NCBI GenBank assembly: GCA_016124585.1
Contig: WGNL01000007.1
Coordinates: 1 to 64,000, forward strand
Length of the DNA: 64,000 nucleotides
DNA from: Bacteroidota bacterium
GTDB taxonomy: Bacteria > Bacteroidota > Bacteroidia > Chitinophagales > Saprospiraceae
Reading direction: 5' to 3'
Shown: piece by piece, positions 45,301 to 55,244 of the stretch
How the letters are laid out: the number at the start of each line of letters is the position of its first letter
Numbering within the stretch: position 1 is the first letter of the stretch
The notes under the pieces: model-generated
What the model saw: the letters and a program-made list of their open reading frames with translations, nothing else
Told to the model about the DNA's origin: nothing
Databases searched by the model: none
Program-made: the position numbers and the translations under genes

Positions 45301-48300
45301 CGCCGAATGGTGCTTCGACAATTGCCTGTCTTGCGCAAGCAATCCAACCAGCGCCGCCTACGGTGATGAGTGATTGCGGTGAAACGTTGACACCGACCGG
45401 TCCGGTCGTTACCGACAGCCCGAACCCAGTTACCTGTGAGGGCACTCGAACCTACACGTACACTTACACAGATTGCGAAGGAAATCAGGCTTCTTGGAGC
45501 TTTGTTTATACCATTGAGCGGAACCCATTCACCATCAGCACGCCAAACGGTGCTTCGACGGTCGCTTGTCCTACATTGGCGACCCAGCCAACGCCACCGA
45601 CGGTGATGAGCGATTGTGGTGAAACGCTGACGCCTTCAGGCCCAGTTGTTACTGAGAATCCAAACCCGCTGATATGTGAAGGCACTCGAACTTATACGTA
45701 CACTTACACGGATTGCGAAGGAAATCAGGCTACTTGGAGCTATGTCTATACCATCGAGCTGCCCCCTTTTACCATCAATACGCCAAACGGTGCTTCAACC
45801 GTTGCTTGCCCAGACCAGGCTACTGAGCCGGCTCCACCCACGGTAATGAGTAATTGCGGTGAACCAATTTACCCGACAGGTCCATTTGTTACGGAAAACC
45901 CATCCCCGCTGTCATGTGAAGGCACTCGAACTTACACGTATGTTTTCACAGATTGTGCCGGGCATCAGGCTTCCTGGGACTTTGTCTACACGATTGAGCG
46001 GAATGATTTCAGTTTGCCTGCTAACGATTCTTCAACTGTTGCTTGCGTTGCACTCGCTGTATATCCAACCTTGCCAACTGTTCAAAGCAATTGTGGGGAA
46101 ACACTGATGCCGACTGATCTGGTCATTGTCGATAATCCGAACCCACTTATTTGCGGAGGTACTCGCACCTATATTTACACTTACACAGACTGTGAAGGCA
46201 ATTCACATGATTGGATGTATAAATACACCATTACGCCATCGACATTTATGGTGCCAGCAGATGGTGCATCCACGGTGTCGTGTCCTTCCATGGTTACAAC
46301 ACCAACGCCCCCAGTCGTGAGCGATGGTTGTGGAAATCCTACCACGCCGACTGGTCCTGTGATCACGATGAACCCTGAGCCACTTTCCTGCGAAGGAACT
46401 GTGACCTACACTTATACCTACGTCGATTGTTCAGGGAATATGGTTCCTTGGAACTATATCTACACCATTGAAAGGAATGATTTCTCGGTGCCACAGAATG
46501 GCAGTGCAACAGTTTCCTGCGTTGCGCAAGCGACAACTCCTACGCCTCCCGCCGTTCAAAGTGATTGTGGTGAAACGCTGACGCCGACTGGCCCTGTCGT
46601 CACGGATAATCCAAACCCGCTGCTCTGTGGCGGTACCCGGACTTACACTTGGACTTACACGGATTGCGAGGGCAATACCCACAATTGGAGCTTTGTTTAC
46701 ACGGTCACGCCAGTGCCGTTTGTTGTACCAGCCAATGGAGCAGCAACAGTGGCTTGCCCAGCTTTGGCCACCCAGCCTACGCCGCCAGTGGTGAATGATG
46801 CTTGTGGCAACCCGACCACGCCAACTGGCCCGGTCATCACCAATAACCCGAACCCGCTGTCTTGCGAAGGCACTCGCACTTACACCTGGACTTATACCGA
46901 TTGTGCTGGAAACATGACGCCTTGGAGCTTTGTCTATACCATTGAGCGTGAGCCATTTACTGTCCCAGCGAATGGTGCTGCCACGGTTGCTTGTCTTGCT
47001 TTGGTGACAACTCCGACGCCGCCAACCGTGATGAGCAACTGCGGGGAAACCTTGCCAACGCCAACTCCAGTCATCACAGACAGCCCGAACCCGCTGACCT
47101 GCGAAGGCACTCGGACGTATGCCTACACCTACACGGATTGCGAAGGAAATCAGGCGACGTGGAGCTACGTGTACACGATTGAGCGGGAGCCATTCACGAT
47201 TTCCACCCCGAACGGTGCGTCCACCGTGGCCTGCCCTGCGCTGGCAGTTGCGCCTACGCCGCCTGTCGTGATGAGCGATTGTGGGGAAACATTGCCAACG
47301 CCAACGCCAGTCATTACCAATATTCCGAACCCACTGACTTGTGAAGGCGCTCGGACTTACGCCTACACTTACACGGATTGCGAAGGAAACACAGCGACTT
47401 GGAGCTACGCTTACACGATTGAGCGGGAGCCATTTACTATTCCGGCGAATGGTGCTGCCACGGTTGCCTGCCCAGCAAATGCGACACAACCCACGCCACC
47501 AACAGTACAGAGCAACTGCGGTGAAGTGTTGACTCCAACTGGCCCGGTCATCACCAACAACCCCAACCCGCTAACATGCGAAGGTACCCGCACTTATGCT
47601 TGGACGTACACCGATTGTGAAGGCAATACGGCCACTTGGAGTTTTGTCTATACCATCGAACGGGAGCCGTTTGCGATTAGCACTCCTAATGGTGCTGCAA
47701 CTGTGGCTTGCCCTAACCAAACGGATGTGCAGCCAACGCCTCCTGTGGTGACGAGCAACTGCGGTGAAGTGCTAACCCCTGTGGTCACTTCTACTGCAAA
47801 ACCGGGCTGTGAAGGCAACCGAAATTGGATTTTCACTTACACGGATTGCGAGGGCAATACGGCGACTTGGGTCTTTATCTACACGGTTGAGTACCAAGAT
47901 TTTAGCATCCCTGCGAGTGAGGTAGTTAGCGTAGGTTGCCCAATAAATGTGGTTCAGCCAGTGCCACCTGCTGTTATCGACAATTGTGGAAAAGAGTTGA
48001 CGGCTATGGGGCCTGTCATTACTACTACAAACAATGCAAGTGGTTGTGAAGGCAGCAGGAAGTATGAGTGGACGTATAAAGATTGCGAAGGGAACAGTCA
48101 TGTTTGGAGCAAAACTTTCAACATCGAGTACGATGGCGACTTCTTTGTTTATCCTGACGGCGAAACGGCAGTCGGTTGTCTTTCTTATGCTGAATTCCCC
48201 CCCGTACCACCAACTGTTTATGGCACTTGCGGGGAGGTTGCCCATGTTTCTGGCCCAACGATTACCGAAAGCGTTGACCCAAGTGGCTGCAGCGGTACCC

Positions 48301-49664
48301 GTAAATTCACTTTCATTTATACAGATTGTGGCGGCCACAGCCATCCGTGGAGCTTTACCTACCATGCCGAAGATACAGAGCCTCCGGTAGGAACCTGCCC
48401 AGATGGATTGGTGGATGTTGTCAATCTAAGCTGCATTGATGATGTACCATGCCCAGATGATTATGATTTCAGTTCTAAAATTAATGAGTTGATTGCCGCT
48501 GGTGGCATTTATGATGTATGCAGTGGTAACAATATCAAAGTTGAACTGGACAGTTGGTCTAGCTTGTGGCAATGCACTGACCTTTTGGGTGATGGGGTTT
48601 ATACATTTGGTCGTACTTTCTATTTCCGGATTGCAGACCAGTGCGGTAATGAAATGCCAAGTCTCTGCAGTGTGACTTATTCTGGCAAATGCCTCCCGCT
48701 ACAAACGTTCACACAAAGCGAATGGGGTAATGAGGGTGATGCTCCTCATGTGCTAACACCCAGTGATACGACTGACCTGCAAACCATTACAGGTTTATTG
48801 AGTGAACTAGGCCCACTCAAAATTGGAGGCAGCCATCGCTCCTTGACCTTGACTGATGCACAGTGTTTGATGAATTTGCTGCCAAGTGCTGGCAATCCAA
48901 CCACACTGAGCAATTGTCATCAAACCAATTGTAGTGGTTGCAACCCAGCTGGTCCTTCGGGCTTAAAAAACAGCATGGCTGCCAACACCATTGCTTTGAT
49001 ACTTAACATGCGCTACAATGTCAAGTACAATGAATTGACGATGACTGAAATCCGGAATCAAAGCCTTGGTTGTATTGATATTGACCAAAACATAAAGACC
49101 TGTACTGATAATGGGGATTGTGAGCTTCAGCTATTTGAGACCAATGGTGTACAACATGTTTTCCCTTACACAATAGGTGGCCTGCTTGACTTGGCAAACC
49201 TGTTTTTGGATGGTGATTTGGCATTGACGCCAGGAGCTAAATTGGTCTATGCAAGTGCAATTAACAGCACTTTGGTTCGGGTAAATGCTTTCTGGCATGA
49301 CGCAGAGGCACAGACTAACTGTCAGCAAGATGCTGGCATGCCATTCACGGCTGACAATGCTGGCGATAAAGCTTTGCCAAACAATCCAGTCCTGGTGGGC
49401 AACCAAACATTCAGCTTGTCGCCGAATCCAGCTAGCAGTGAAGTCAATATTAAACTGACAGGTTTGGTAGATGGAGAGATGGTGACTTTTGAGCTTTTCA
49501 ACCAACTTGGCCAACGGGTTATGCAAATTGAGTTCGGGAAAGTCCAGTTCCTGAATGAGCGAATTGACTTGAGTGGGATAAAAAGCGGACTTTACATCGT
49601 AAGCCTAAAAGCTGGAGCCAATCATTTTGAAGAAAAACTAGTGATAGGTAATGGCAAACATTAG
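42393..49664 (+). CDS. Giant T9SS-exported repeat protein (22 tandem four-Cys repeats)
   Basis: This 2423-residue protein has a signal peptide (MKIILIYLTRMLAVFIAIG, cut near MFAQS) and an N-terminal domain (~30-240). Twenty-two tandem repeats of ~77-80 residues follow (~245-1999), with the shared pattern NGASTVxC, PTPPTVMSDCGETL, CEGTRTYTYTYTDCEGN and WSYVYTIER. Each carries four conserved Cys residues, probably in disulfides. A Cys-rich module (~2000-2340) shared with the next gene precedes a T9SS sorting domain (~2345-2423, LSPNPASSEVNIKL). It should form a long stalk-like surface adhesin or matrix fibre (inference). The ATG at 42393 starts the signal peptide; the frame is open from 42345. 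Confidence 0.9.
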   Translation: MKIILIYLTRMLAVFIAIGCLQTTQMFAQSKSINLGLEADPADASSNYQIKSPNLGSFSPSPTFSEKGKGNEKMLVMGCDLTTYQSATLIGPGDFPYTSPGTGVTVSVSTDVTTISNTTYSCDGNSFACSNPAWWLNSASQSIVLTFSAPVTDFSVVVNGTNQDELFTFTAATGTISLDNFCTASFAVTGGGNQLVDNVSTTTGTLITVLNPTGSTQYTITHNGVGAGSRITLLDCFQNEPGCVNPFVSLPANGASTVACLALATQPTPPNGTDQDGNSVSPSSGPTITDNPNPLSCEGTRTYTWTYMDCEGTEYFWSYVYTIERNPFTITTPNGASTVSCHTLATQPTPPTVMSDCGETLTPTGPAVTENPAPLFCNGTRTYTWTYTDCAGNSAQWSYVYTIDRNPFTITTPNGASTISCLSQAVDPAPPTVLSDCGETLNPAGPFVFDNPNPAVCEGTRTFTYTYTDCEGNTADWSYVYTIERNPFTITTPNGASTVSCLSQATAPMPPTVVSDCGETLNPTGPFFSDNPNPLSCEGTRTYTYTYTDCEGNTADWSYVYTIERNPFTTPANGSATVNCVSEATPPTLPMVTSDCGETLAPSAPVITDSPSTIDCGGSRTYSYTYTDCEGNTDTWSFVYTISPIGGVIKPADGASTVPCVSQAVEPTPPTVTNNCGVVLDPDEMIVTDAPDPITCEGTRTYTWNYFDCDENEFFWNYVYTIQRNPISLPADGASTVTCASAATTPTPPTVMGDCGETLMPTGPIVTDDPNPITCNGTRTYAYTYTDCTGNSATWNYVYTVSPTGGITLPPDGEETVNCVSEITAPMPPTGMGDCGEMIPPSGPTITDEPNPLSCSGTRTYTYTYTDCAGGTATWNYVYTVNPTGGYSLPPDGASTVSCPALATMPTPPTVMDVCGNIVEHGGVEITENPDPVTCEGTITYSWNYSDCLENISVWSYTYTIERNPFTISTPNGASTIACLAQAIQPAPPTVMSDCGETLTPTGPVVTDSPNPVTCEGTRTYTYTYTDCEGNQASWSFVYTIERNPFTISTPNGASTVACPTLATQPTPPTVMSDCGETLTPSGPVVTENPNPLICEGTRTYTYTYTDCEGNQATWSYVYTIELPPFTINTPNGASTVACPDQATEPAPPTVMSNCGEPIYPTGPFVTENPSPLSCEGTRTYTYVFTDCAGHQASWDFVYTIERNDFSLPANDSSTVACVALAVYPTLPTVQSNCGETLMPTDLVIVDNPNPLICGGTRTYIYTYTDCEGNSHDWMYKYTITPSTFMVPADGASTVSCPSMVTTPTPPVVSDGCGNPTTPTGPVITMNPEPLSCEGTVTYTYTYVDCSGNMVPWNYIYTIERNDFSVPQNGSATVSCVAQATTPTPPAVQSDCGETLTPTGPVVTDNPNPLLCGGTRTYTWTYTDCEGNTHNWSFVYTVTPVPFVVPANGAATVACPALATQPTPPVVNDACGNPTTPTGPVITNNPNPLSCEGTRTYTWTYTDCAGNMTPWSFVYTIEREPFTVPANGAATVACLALVTTPTPPTVMSNCGETLPTPTPVITDSPNPLTCEGTRTYAYTYTDCEGNQATWSYVYTIEREPFTISTPNGASTVACPALAVAPTPPVVMSDCGETLPTPTPVITNIPNPLTCEGARTYAYTYTDCEGNTATWSYAYTIEREPFTIPANGAATVACPANATQPTPPTVQSNCGEVLTPTGPVITNNPNPLTCEGTRTYAWTYTDCEGNTATWSFVYTIEREPFAISTPNGAATVACPNQTDVQPTPPVVTSNCGEVLTPVVTSTAKPGCEGNRNWIFTYTDCEGNTATWVFIYTVEYQDFSIPASEVVSVGCPINVVQPVPPAVIDNCGKELTAMGPVITTTNNASGCEGSRKYEWTYKDCEGNSHVWSKTFNIEYDGDFFVYPDGETAVGCLSYAEFPPVPPTVYGTCGEVAHVSGPTITESVDPSGCSGTRKFTFIYTDCGGHSHPWSFTYHAEDTEPPVGTCPDGLVDVVNLSCIDDVPCPDDYDFSSKINELIAAGGIYDVCSGNNIKVELDSWSSLWQCTDLLGDGVYTFGRTFYFRIADQCGNEMPSLCSVTYSGKCLPLQTFTQSEWGNEGDAPHVLTPSDTTDLQTITGLLSELGPLKIGGSHRSLTLTDAQCLMNLLPSAGNPTTLSNCHQTNCSGCNPAGPSGLKNSMAANTIALILNMRYNVKYNELTMTEIRNQSLGCIDIDQNIKTCTDNGDCELQLFETNGVQHVFPYTIGGLLDLANLFLDGDLALTPGAKLVYASAINSTLVRVNAFWHDAEAQTNCQQDAGMPFTADNAGDKALPNNPVLVGNQTFSLSPNPASSEVNIKLTGLVDGEMVTFELFNQLGQRVMQIEFGKVQFLNERIDLSGIKSGLYIVSLKAGANHFEEKLVIGNGKH

Positions 49665-50185
49665 GCAATTATTCTGCCCAAATTATCGGTCAGTTTTATA
49701 TTAATTTAATTTCAATTTTTTGTAAAAAACAGAAGACGGCTACCCCAAATTGGAATTAGCCGTCTTTTGTTTTTACGTAAGTGTATAGCACCCAAATACT
49801 TTGTTAAATCAGTCATCATGCATATGGTAAGACAAAGTTTGATGAAAAAAAATCATTTGTCAGGAACTACCCAAAACTGGATAAAATCCAATTTTTAAAG
49901 AAATGAGTGCTTTGGGTTAGGTGGTTAATTCTGGTTTTATTCCAATCTTTGAGCCCGAAAAGCACTAGAGTGATGCCGAAAACTTGTCCATTTTGACTGC
50001 ACTTGCCCAGAATTTCTACTGAAAATTGCTTCGGCAATTATTGGTTCTATATTCCAAAACTGATTTATGACCCTTGAATTGGGCATTTTACTAATTGCCC
50101 CATGGGTTCATTTACCCTAACAACCACTAATCAAAACTTGATGCCCAGTCATAAACAATCTTCCCAACATAAAACTTTATTTATT
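49665..50185. other. Intergenic region between the two giant genes
   Basis: Apart from the terminator at 49733, this 521-bp region shows no gene. A minor in-frame ATG at 50102 precedes the second giant's signal-peptide start, but I found no consensus promoter. Confidence 0.45.
49733..49772 (+). terminator. Terminator of the first giant gene
   Basis: A 10-bp stem AAGACGGCTA/TAGCCGTCTT (49733-49742 with 49757-49766) is followed by TTGTTTTT. Confidence 0.88.
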
Positions 50186-53100
50186 ATGAATCTAAAAATT
50201 CGTACACAGTTTGTCTTGTGTGCAATGCTTTTGCTATTCTTGAGTACAGAGGATTTTGCACAAATTTCTATCACAAGTCCTGCGTTCTCAGTTACAGAAG
50301 ATTTTAGTACCCTAGCCTCTTCGGGCACTTCATCTACGGTGCCTACAGGCTGGGCATTCCTAGAAACGGGTACAAATGCGAATACAATTTACACTGCCGG
50401 TACCGGTAGTAGCAATGCTGGTGATACATACAGTTTCGGCTTATCGGGCGACTCTGAGCGTGCCTTTGGAGGCTTGCAGAGTGGTTCCTTGACCCCAACA
50501 ATTGGTGTTTCCTTCACCAATAATTCGGGAAACACCATCAATAGTTTTGATATTACCTACACTGGTGAGACATGGAGAGTAGGAGGGAGCAACCGTTCTG
50601 ATGGAATCCAATTTCAGTACAGTACCAATGCTACCTCATTGAATACAGGTACTTGGACATCAGTAGCGGCCTTGGATTACTTCAACCCTGGCTTTCCTAC
50701 TTCGCCACAGTCCGGTTCCATGATACATTCAGCACTGATTTCTTCAACAATTTCAGGCTTGAGCATTGCGAACGGTACCACTTTCTGGCTTAGGTGGATA
50801 AGTGTAGATGTAAGTGGTTCGGATGACGGTCTCGCAGTGGATGATTTTACCCTCTCGAATATTGTGGTTCCTGGCCCATGCTCCAGTATTACGACGCTTA
50901 CCTGCGATGTACCTGTCACTGCAAGCCTTTCTGGCTCCGGCTCTTGGAATGTAAATGCGTGTGGGTTCTCTACACCTGGTTCAGAAATGGTTTACAGTTT
51001 TACCCCAACCAATACTGGGTTGCACAGCCTACAAGTAAATTCTGCCAGTGGAGATTATATAGACTATTTTTACAAAGCCGCTGCCGATGGGTGTTCCTCT
51101 ACCGGATGGACCTGCATTGCCGATAATATCGGCACTGGGTCAGTCATATTTGGTTCATTGACTGCTGGGGTAGAGTACTATATTTTGCTGGATGCTGAAA
51201 CTACGGCCGCTTCCACTCAAAATTTCCAGATTAATTGCGCAGCCATTTCACCTCCTGCCAATGACCACTGTGAAGATGCCATTACGCTTCCTGCTGCTAC
51301 AGCTACCTACTGCGGAACTACGATTGGTGCAGATGCTGATACGCCTAACGGTGGTGCTAACTGTGGTACGAGTGCAGATGCAGATGGCTCAGGAGTTTGG
51401 TATACCTTCCAAGGTGATGGCCAGGCTTGGGACTTTTTCTTCCCACAAATTGGGGAAGATTGGGATCCAGAAGTGAATGTATATTCGGGCTCCTGCGGCA
51501 ATTATACCTGTGTGACAGGGGACGATGATAGTGGTGGCGGCTTGAGCGCCCAATTTACGGTGAACACGGTTTCTGGCACTACCTACTTCGTTTATGTGCA
51601 CCCTGCATGTGGCGAGGAAGGCTGTGGCGTTTCAGATTTTTGCTTTGATGTAAGCGTACCTACCACGCCTGTAGTGCTGACCTGCCCAACCAACCAAACT
51701 GAATCTGCATGCCTTTCGCAGGATACTATCAATGCACATTTTGCCCTGTGGTTGGCTACGGCTTCAGGCACTGGTGGCTGCAATGGCGTTTTGACTAACA
51801 ACAATACTGGTGCGCCTTCTGCATGTGGTGGTTTCACTACAGTAACTTTCACTTACACAAGTGAGTGTGCTCCTACCACAACAACTTGTCAAGCTACTTT
51901 CACAGTAACTGCTCCACCTTCGGTTGTTCTGACTTGCCCTGTCAATACAACAGTAGCCTCTTGTCAAACCCAGGCAGGAGTGGATGCCCAATTTGCGGCA
52001 TGGCTTGCTACCGCTTCCGGCAGTGGTGGTTGCAATGGTGTTTTGTTGAACAACAGCACGGGCGCTCCTTCTGCCTGTGGTGGCTCCACAACAGTTACCT
52101 TCACCTACACTAGTTCCTGTGCTCCAACCACAACTACTTGCCAAGCTACTTTCACAGTAACTGCCCCATCTTCGGTTGTTTTAACTTGCCCTGTAAACAC
52201 TACAGTTGCCGCATGCCAAACACAAGCTGACGTGGATGCGGCATTTACAGCTTGGCTTGCTACCGCTTCTGGCAGTGGTGGTTGCGATGGTGTTTTGTCA
52301 AATAATAATATAGGTGCACCCTCGGCAGGTGGTGGTTCTACTACGGTGACTTTCACCTACACGAGCAGTTGTGCACCAATGACGACAACCTGCCAAGCGA
52401 CTTTTACCGTTACGGGAGCACCTCCAGTAGTTTTGACTTGCCCTACAAACACCACTACGGCTGCTTGCCAGACACAGGCCGATGTAGATACGCAGTTTGC
52501 TGCTTGGTTGGCAACTGCCTCTGGCAGTGGCGGTTGTAACGGTGTTTTGTCAAACAACAACATAGGTGCACCTGCTGCGTGCGGTGGTTCTACTACGGTG
52601 ACTTTTACCTACACAAGCTCTGTTGATCCAATGACAACGACTTGTCAAGCAACGTTCACCGTGGCAGCAAGCACGACACCTACTGTCAATTGCCCAGTGG
52701 CTACCACTGTCAGTGCATGTTTGACTCAGGCTCAGTTGGATGCTGCGTATGCAGCTTGGCTGGCCTCGGCCTCAGTATCAGACGGCTGTGGTGGCGGCAC
52801 AATTACCAACAATGCCCCAGCAGCACCTGCGATCTGCAACCCAAATGCAAATACCATCACGGTAACTTTCACTTATTCTGGTGGCGCTTGCCAAACAGTA
52901 CCTGTGACCTGTACTTCTACTTTCACAGTACCAGCTTATTCAGATTTCACAGTACCAGCCAATGGTGCTTCCCAAGTGGCTTGTCCATCACAAATTACCC
53001 AACCTACACCGCCAGCGGTGTTGGATGCCTGTGGCAAAACGTTGACGCCGACAGGTCCTGTTGTTGTGAACAACCCGAATCCAATCGCTTGTGAAGGAAC

Positions 53101-55162
53101 CCGGACTTACACTTGGACCTACACAGATTGCGCTGGCCACAGCCACCCATGGAGCCATGTGGTAACGGTAGAGCGCCAACCATTTGGGGTACCTGCTAAT
53201 AGTGGTGCTACGGTGGCTTGCCCTGATCAAACTGATGTACAGCCAATACCTCCTGTGGTGCTTAGCAACTGCGGCGAAGTGCTTGCTCCGGTCATTACTA
53301 GCACCCCAAAACCTGGTTGTGAAGGCAACCGTAACTGGGTTTTCACCTACACAGACTGCGAAGGCAATACAGCTACTTGGACCTTTATCTACACTGTAGA
53401 ATTCCTTGATTTCACGGTACCTGCCAACGAAACTGTCAATTTGGATTGCCCAGTGGAAGTGGTTGTACCAACGCCACCAAGTGTCATGGACAATTGTGGT
53501 AAAACATTGGTGCCGACTGGCCCAGTCATTACTTCCACTGATAACGCTAATGGTTGCGAAAGTAGCCGTAGTTATGCTTGGACTTACAAGGATTGTGAGG
53601 GAAACACTCACATTTGGAGCAAGACTTTCAATTTTGGTTACTCTTCCGATTTCTTTGTTTATCCCGATGGTGAGGTGAACGTAGGATGCCTTTCCTATGC
53701 TGAGACAGGCCCAATCCCTCCGACAATTTACAGCAGCTGTGGTGAAGAAATCAGTTTCACTGGTCCATTTGTTACTGAAACGATAGATGCAAACGGTTGC
53801 AGCGGCGTACGCAAGTTTACCTTCATTTATACGGATTGCGGTGGCCACAGCCATCCTTGGAACTTCACTTACTACGCCAACGACAATGAGCCACCAGTCG
53901 GCAACTGTGCCAACGTGGACGTAACCGACCTTGATTGTATCGAAGATGTACCATGCCCTGGCGATTACGATTTCTCAGACAAGATTCATGAAATGATTGC
54001 CACTGGCAATATTTATGATGTATGCAGTGGTGACAATATCAACGTGGAATTGGACAGCTGGTCGGCACTTTGGCAGTGCAGTGATCCAGATGGGGATGGC
54101 ATCTACACATTTGGCCGCACATTCTACTTCCGTATTTCTGACCAATGCGGCAACGAAATGCCAAGCCTCTGTGGCGTAACCTACTCAGGCCAATGCCTCC
54201 CAATGGAAACTTTCCTGCAATCTGAATGGGGCAATGAAGGCGACCTGCCAAGCGATGCAACGCCAAGCGACACTACTGACTTGGAAACCATTACGAAGCT
54301 TTTACAGCAAGGCCCACTGACAATTGGCGGTAGCAATCGCTCACTGACGCTTACCGATGCACAATGCTTGATGAACCTTGTGCCAGGCGTTGGCAACCCA
54401 ACGATTTTGGGTAATTGTATCCAAACAAACTGTAATGGTTGTAACCCTGCTGGCCCTATCGGCATGAAGAACACACTGGCCACAAATACCATTTCGCTGA
54501 TTCTCAACATGCGCTTTAATGTGCAGTACCATGATTTAGCGATGGCTGATATTCGCAATCAAGGCTTGGGCTGCATCGATATTGATGACAACATCAAGAC
54601 CTGTGATGCCAATGGCGATTGCGAGCTGCGAATCTTCGAGATGAATGGTACTGAGCATGTGTTCCCCTACACAATGGGTGGACTTTTGGCATTGTCCAAC
54701 CTTTACCTTGATGGCAACCTGTCATTGAGTCCTGGATTCAATTTAGTCTATGCTGCAGCCATTAACATTTCTGTAGTGAATGTGAATGCTTACTGGCACG
54801 ATGGCATGACACCAACCTCGTGTCCTCAAGCAGCTGGTATGCCTTTCACTGCGGACAATACAGGCAGCAAATTGCAGCCAACCACGAAACCACAGGTGAA
54901 AGCGGATAAAGTGTTCAGCTTAGCGCCAAACCCTGCTGGTAGCGAAGTCACTTTCAGACTTGCAGAGATGGCAGAAGCTATGCCTGTGACTGTGGAAATC
55001 TATAGCAGCCTTGGCCAATTGATGTTCAGTAAGGACTTGGGGCAGGTATCTACTATCTCCCAACGTATTGATGTTAGCGGCTTCAACACTGGTCTTTATT
55101 TTGTAAGTGTGAAAGCTGGAGGAGATCGTATGGAACAAAAGCTTGTGATTGCGAGAAATTAA
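50186..55162 (+). CDS. Giant T9SS-exported repeat protein, paralogue of the upstream gene
   Basis: The 1658-residue protein has a signal peptide (MNLKIRTQFVLCAMLLLFLS). An N-terminal jelly-roll-like domain (~25-230) and PPC-like domains (~240-490, GVWYTFQGDGQAWDF) follow. Five ~84-residue repeats (~493-918) have VVLTCP, WLATASGSGGC and TTVTFTYTS. Four repeats of the type filling the upstream giant come next (~920-1233). The same Cys-rich C-terminal module (~1234-1580) and a T9SS sorting domain (~1585-1658, LAPNPAGSEVTFRL) close it. Two of the five repeats have lost a Cys. The ATG at 50186 begins the signal peptide; an ATG at 50102 is in frame but adds a non-signal stretch. The shared C-terminal half indicates duplication. 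Confidence 0.9.
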   Translation: MNLKIRTQFVLCAMLLLFLSTEDFAQISITSPAFSVTEDFSTLASSGTSSTVPTGWAFLETGTNANTIYTAGTGSSNAGDTYSFGLSGDSERAFGGLQSGSLTPTIGVSFTNNSGNTINSFDITYTGETWRVGGSNRSDGIQFQYSTNATSLNTGTWTSVAALDYFNPGFPTSPQSGSMIHSALISSTISGLSIANGTTFWLRWISVDVSGSDDGLAVDDFTLSNIVVPGPCSSITTLTCDVPVTASLSGSGSWNVNACGFSTPGSEMVYSFTPTNTGLHSLQVNSASGDYIDYFYKAAADGCSSTGWTCIADNIGTGSVIFGSLTAGVEYYILLDAETTAASTQNFQINCAAISPPANDHCEDAITLPAATATYCGTTIGADADTPNGGANCGTSADADGSGVWYTFQGDGQAWDFFFPQIGEDWDPEVNVYSGSCGNYTCVTGDDDSGGGLSAQFTVNTVSGTTYFVYVHPACGEEGCGVSDFCFDVSVPTTPVVLTCPTNQTESACLSQDTINAHFALWLATASGTGGCNGVLTNNNTGAPSACGGFTTVTFTYTSECAPTTTTCQATFTVTAPPSVVLTCPVNTTVASCQTQAGVDAQFAAWLATASGSGGCNGVLLNNSTGAPSACGGSTTVTFTYTSSCAPTTTTCQATFTVTAPSSVVLTCPVNTTVAACQTQADVDAAFTAWLATASGSGGCDGVLSNNNIGAPSAGGGSTTVTFTYTSSCAPMTTTCQATFTVTGAPPVVLTCPTNTTTAACQTQADVDTQFAAWLATASGSGGCNGVLSNNNIGAPAACGGSTTVTFTYTSSVDPMTTTCQATFTVAASTTPTVNCPVATTVSACLTQAQLDAAYAAWLASASVSDGCGGGTITNNAPAAPAICNPNANTITVTFTYSGGACQTVPVTCTSTFTVPAYSDFTVPANGASQVACPSQITQPTPPAVLDACGKTLTPTGPVVVNNPNPIACEGTRTYTWTYTDCAGHSHPWSHVVTVERQPFGVPANSGATVACPDQTDVQPIPPVVLSNCGEVLAPVITSTPKPGCEGNRNWVFTYTDCEGNTATWTFIYTVEFLDFTVPANETVNLDCPVEVVVPTPPSVMDNCGKTLVPTGPVITSTDNANGCESSRSYAWTYKDCEGNTHIWSKTFNFGYSSDFFVYPDGEVNVGCLSYAETGPIPPTIYSSCGEEISFTGPFVTETIDANGCSGVRKFTFIYTDCGGHSHPWNFTYYANDNEPPVGNCANVDVTDLDCIEDVPCPGDYDFSDKIHEMIATGNIYDVCSGDNINVELDSWSALWQCSDPDGDGIYTFGRTFYFRISDQCGNEMPSLCGVTYSGQCLPMETFLQSEWGNEGDLPSDATPSDTTDLETITKLLQQGPLTIGGSNRSLTLTDAQCLMNLVPGVGNPTILGNCIQTNCNGCNPAGPIGMKNTLATNTISLILNMRFNVQYHDLAMADIRNQGLGCIDIDDNIKTCDANGDCELRIFEMNGTEHVFPYTMGGLLALSNLYLDGNLSLSPGFNLVYAAAINISVVNVNAYWHDGMTPTSCPQAAGMPFTADNTGSKLQPTTKPQVKADKVFSLAPNPAGSEVTFRLAEMAEAMPVTVEIYSSLGQLMFSKDLGQVSTISQRIDVSGFNTGLYFVSVKAGGDRMEQKLVIARN

Positions 55163-55207
55163 GATTTAGTTTCTTTATACTAAATTTTCAAAAGAAAATT
55201 GACAGGT

Positions 55208-55244
55208 GCGGTGGGCAGCCTTTGGGTTGCCCACCGCTTTTTTA
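55208..55244 (+). terminator. Terminator of the second giant gene
   Basis: A 13-bp stem GCGGTGGGCAGCC/GGTTGCCCACCGC (55208-55220 with 55225-55237, one G-U pair) is followed by TTTTTT. Confidence 0.93.

Noticed and set aside
46431-47489. 352-codon minus-strand open frame inside the first giant gene
   Set aside because: It is an artefact of the internal repeats; the translation is a repetitive antisense copy of the repeat unit without signal or fold.
52988-53854. 288-codon minus-strand open frame in the second giant gene
   Set aside because: Antisense shadow of the tandem repeats, like the ones in the first giant gene.
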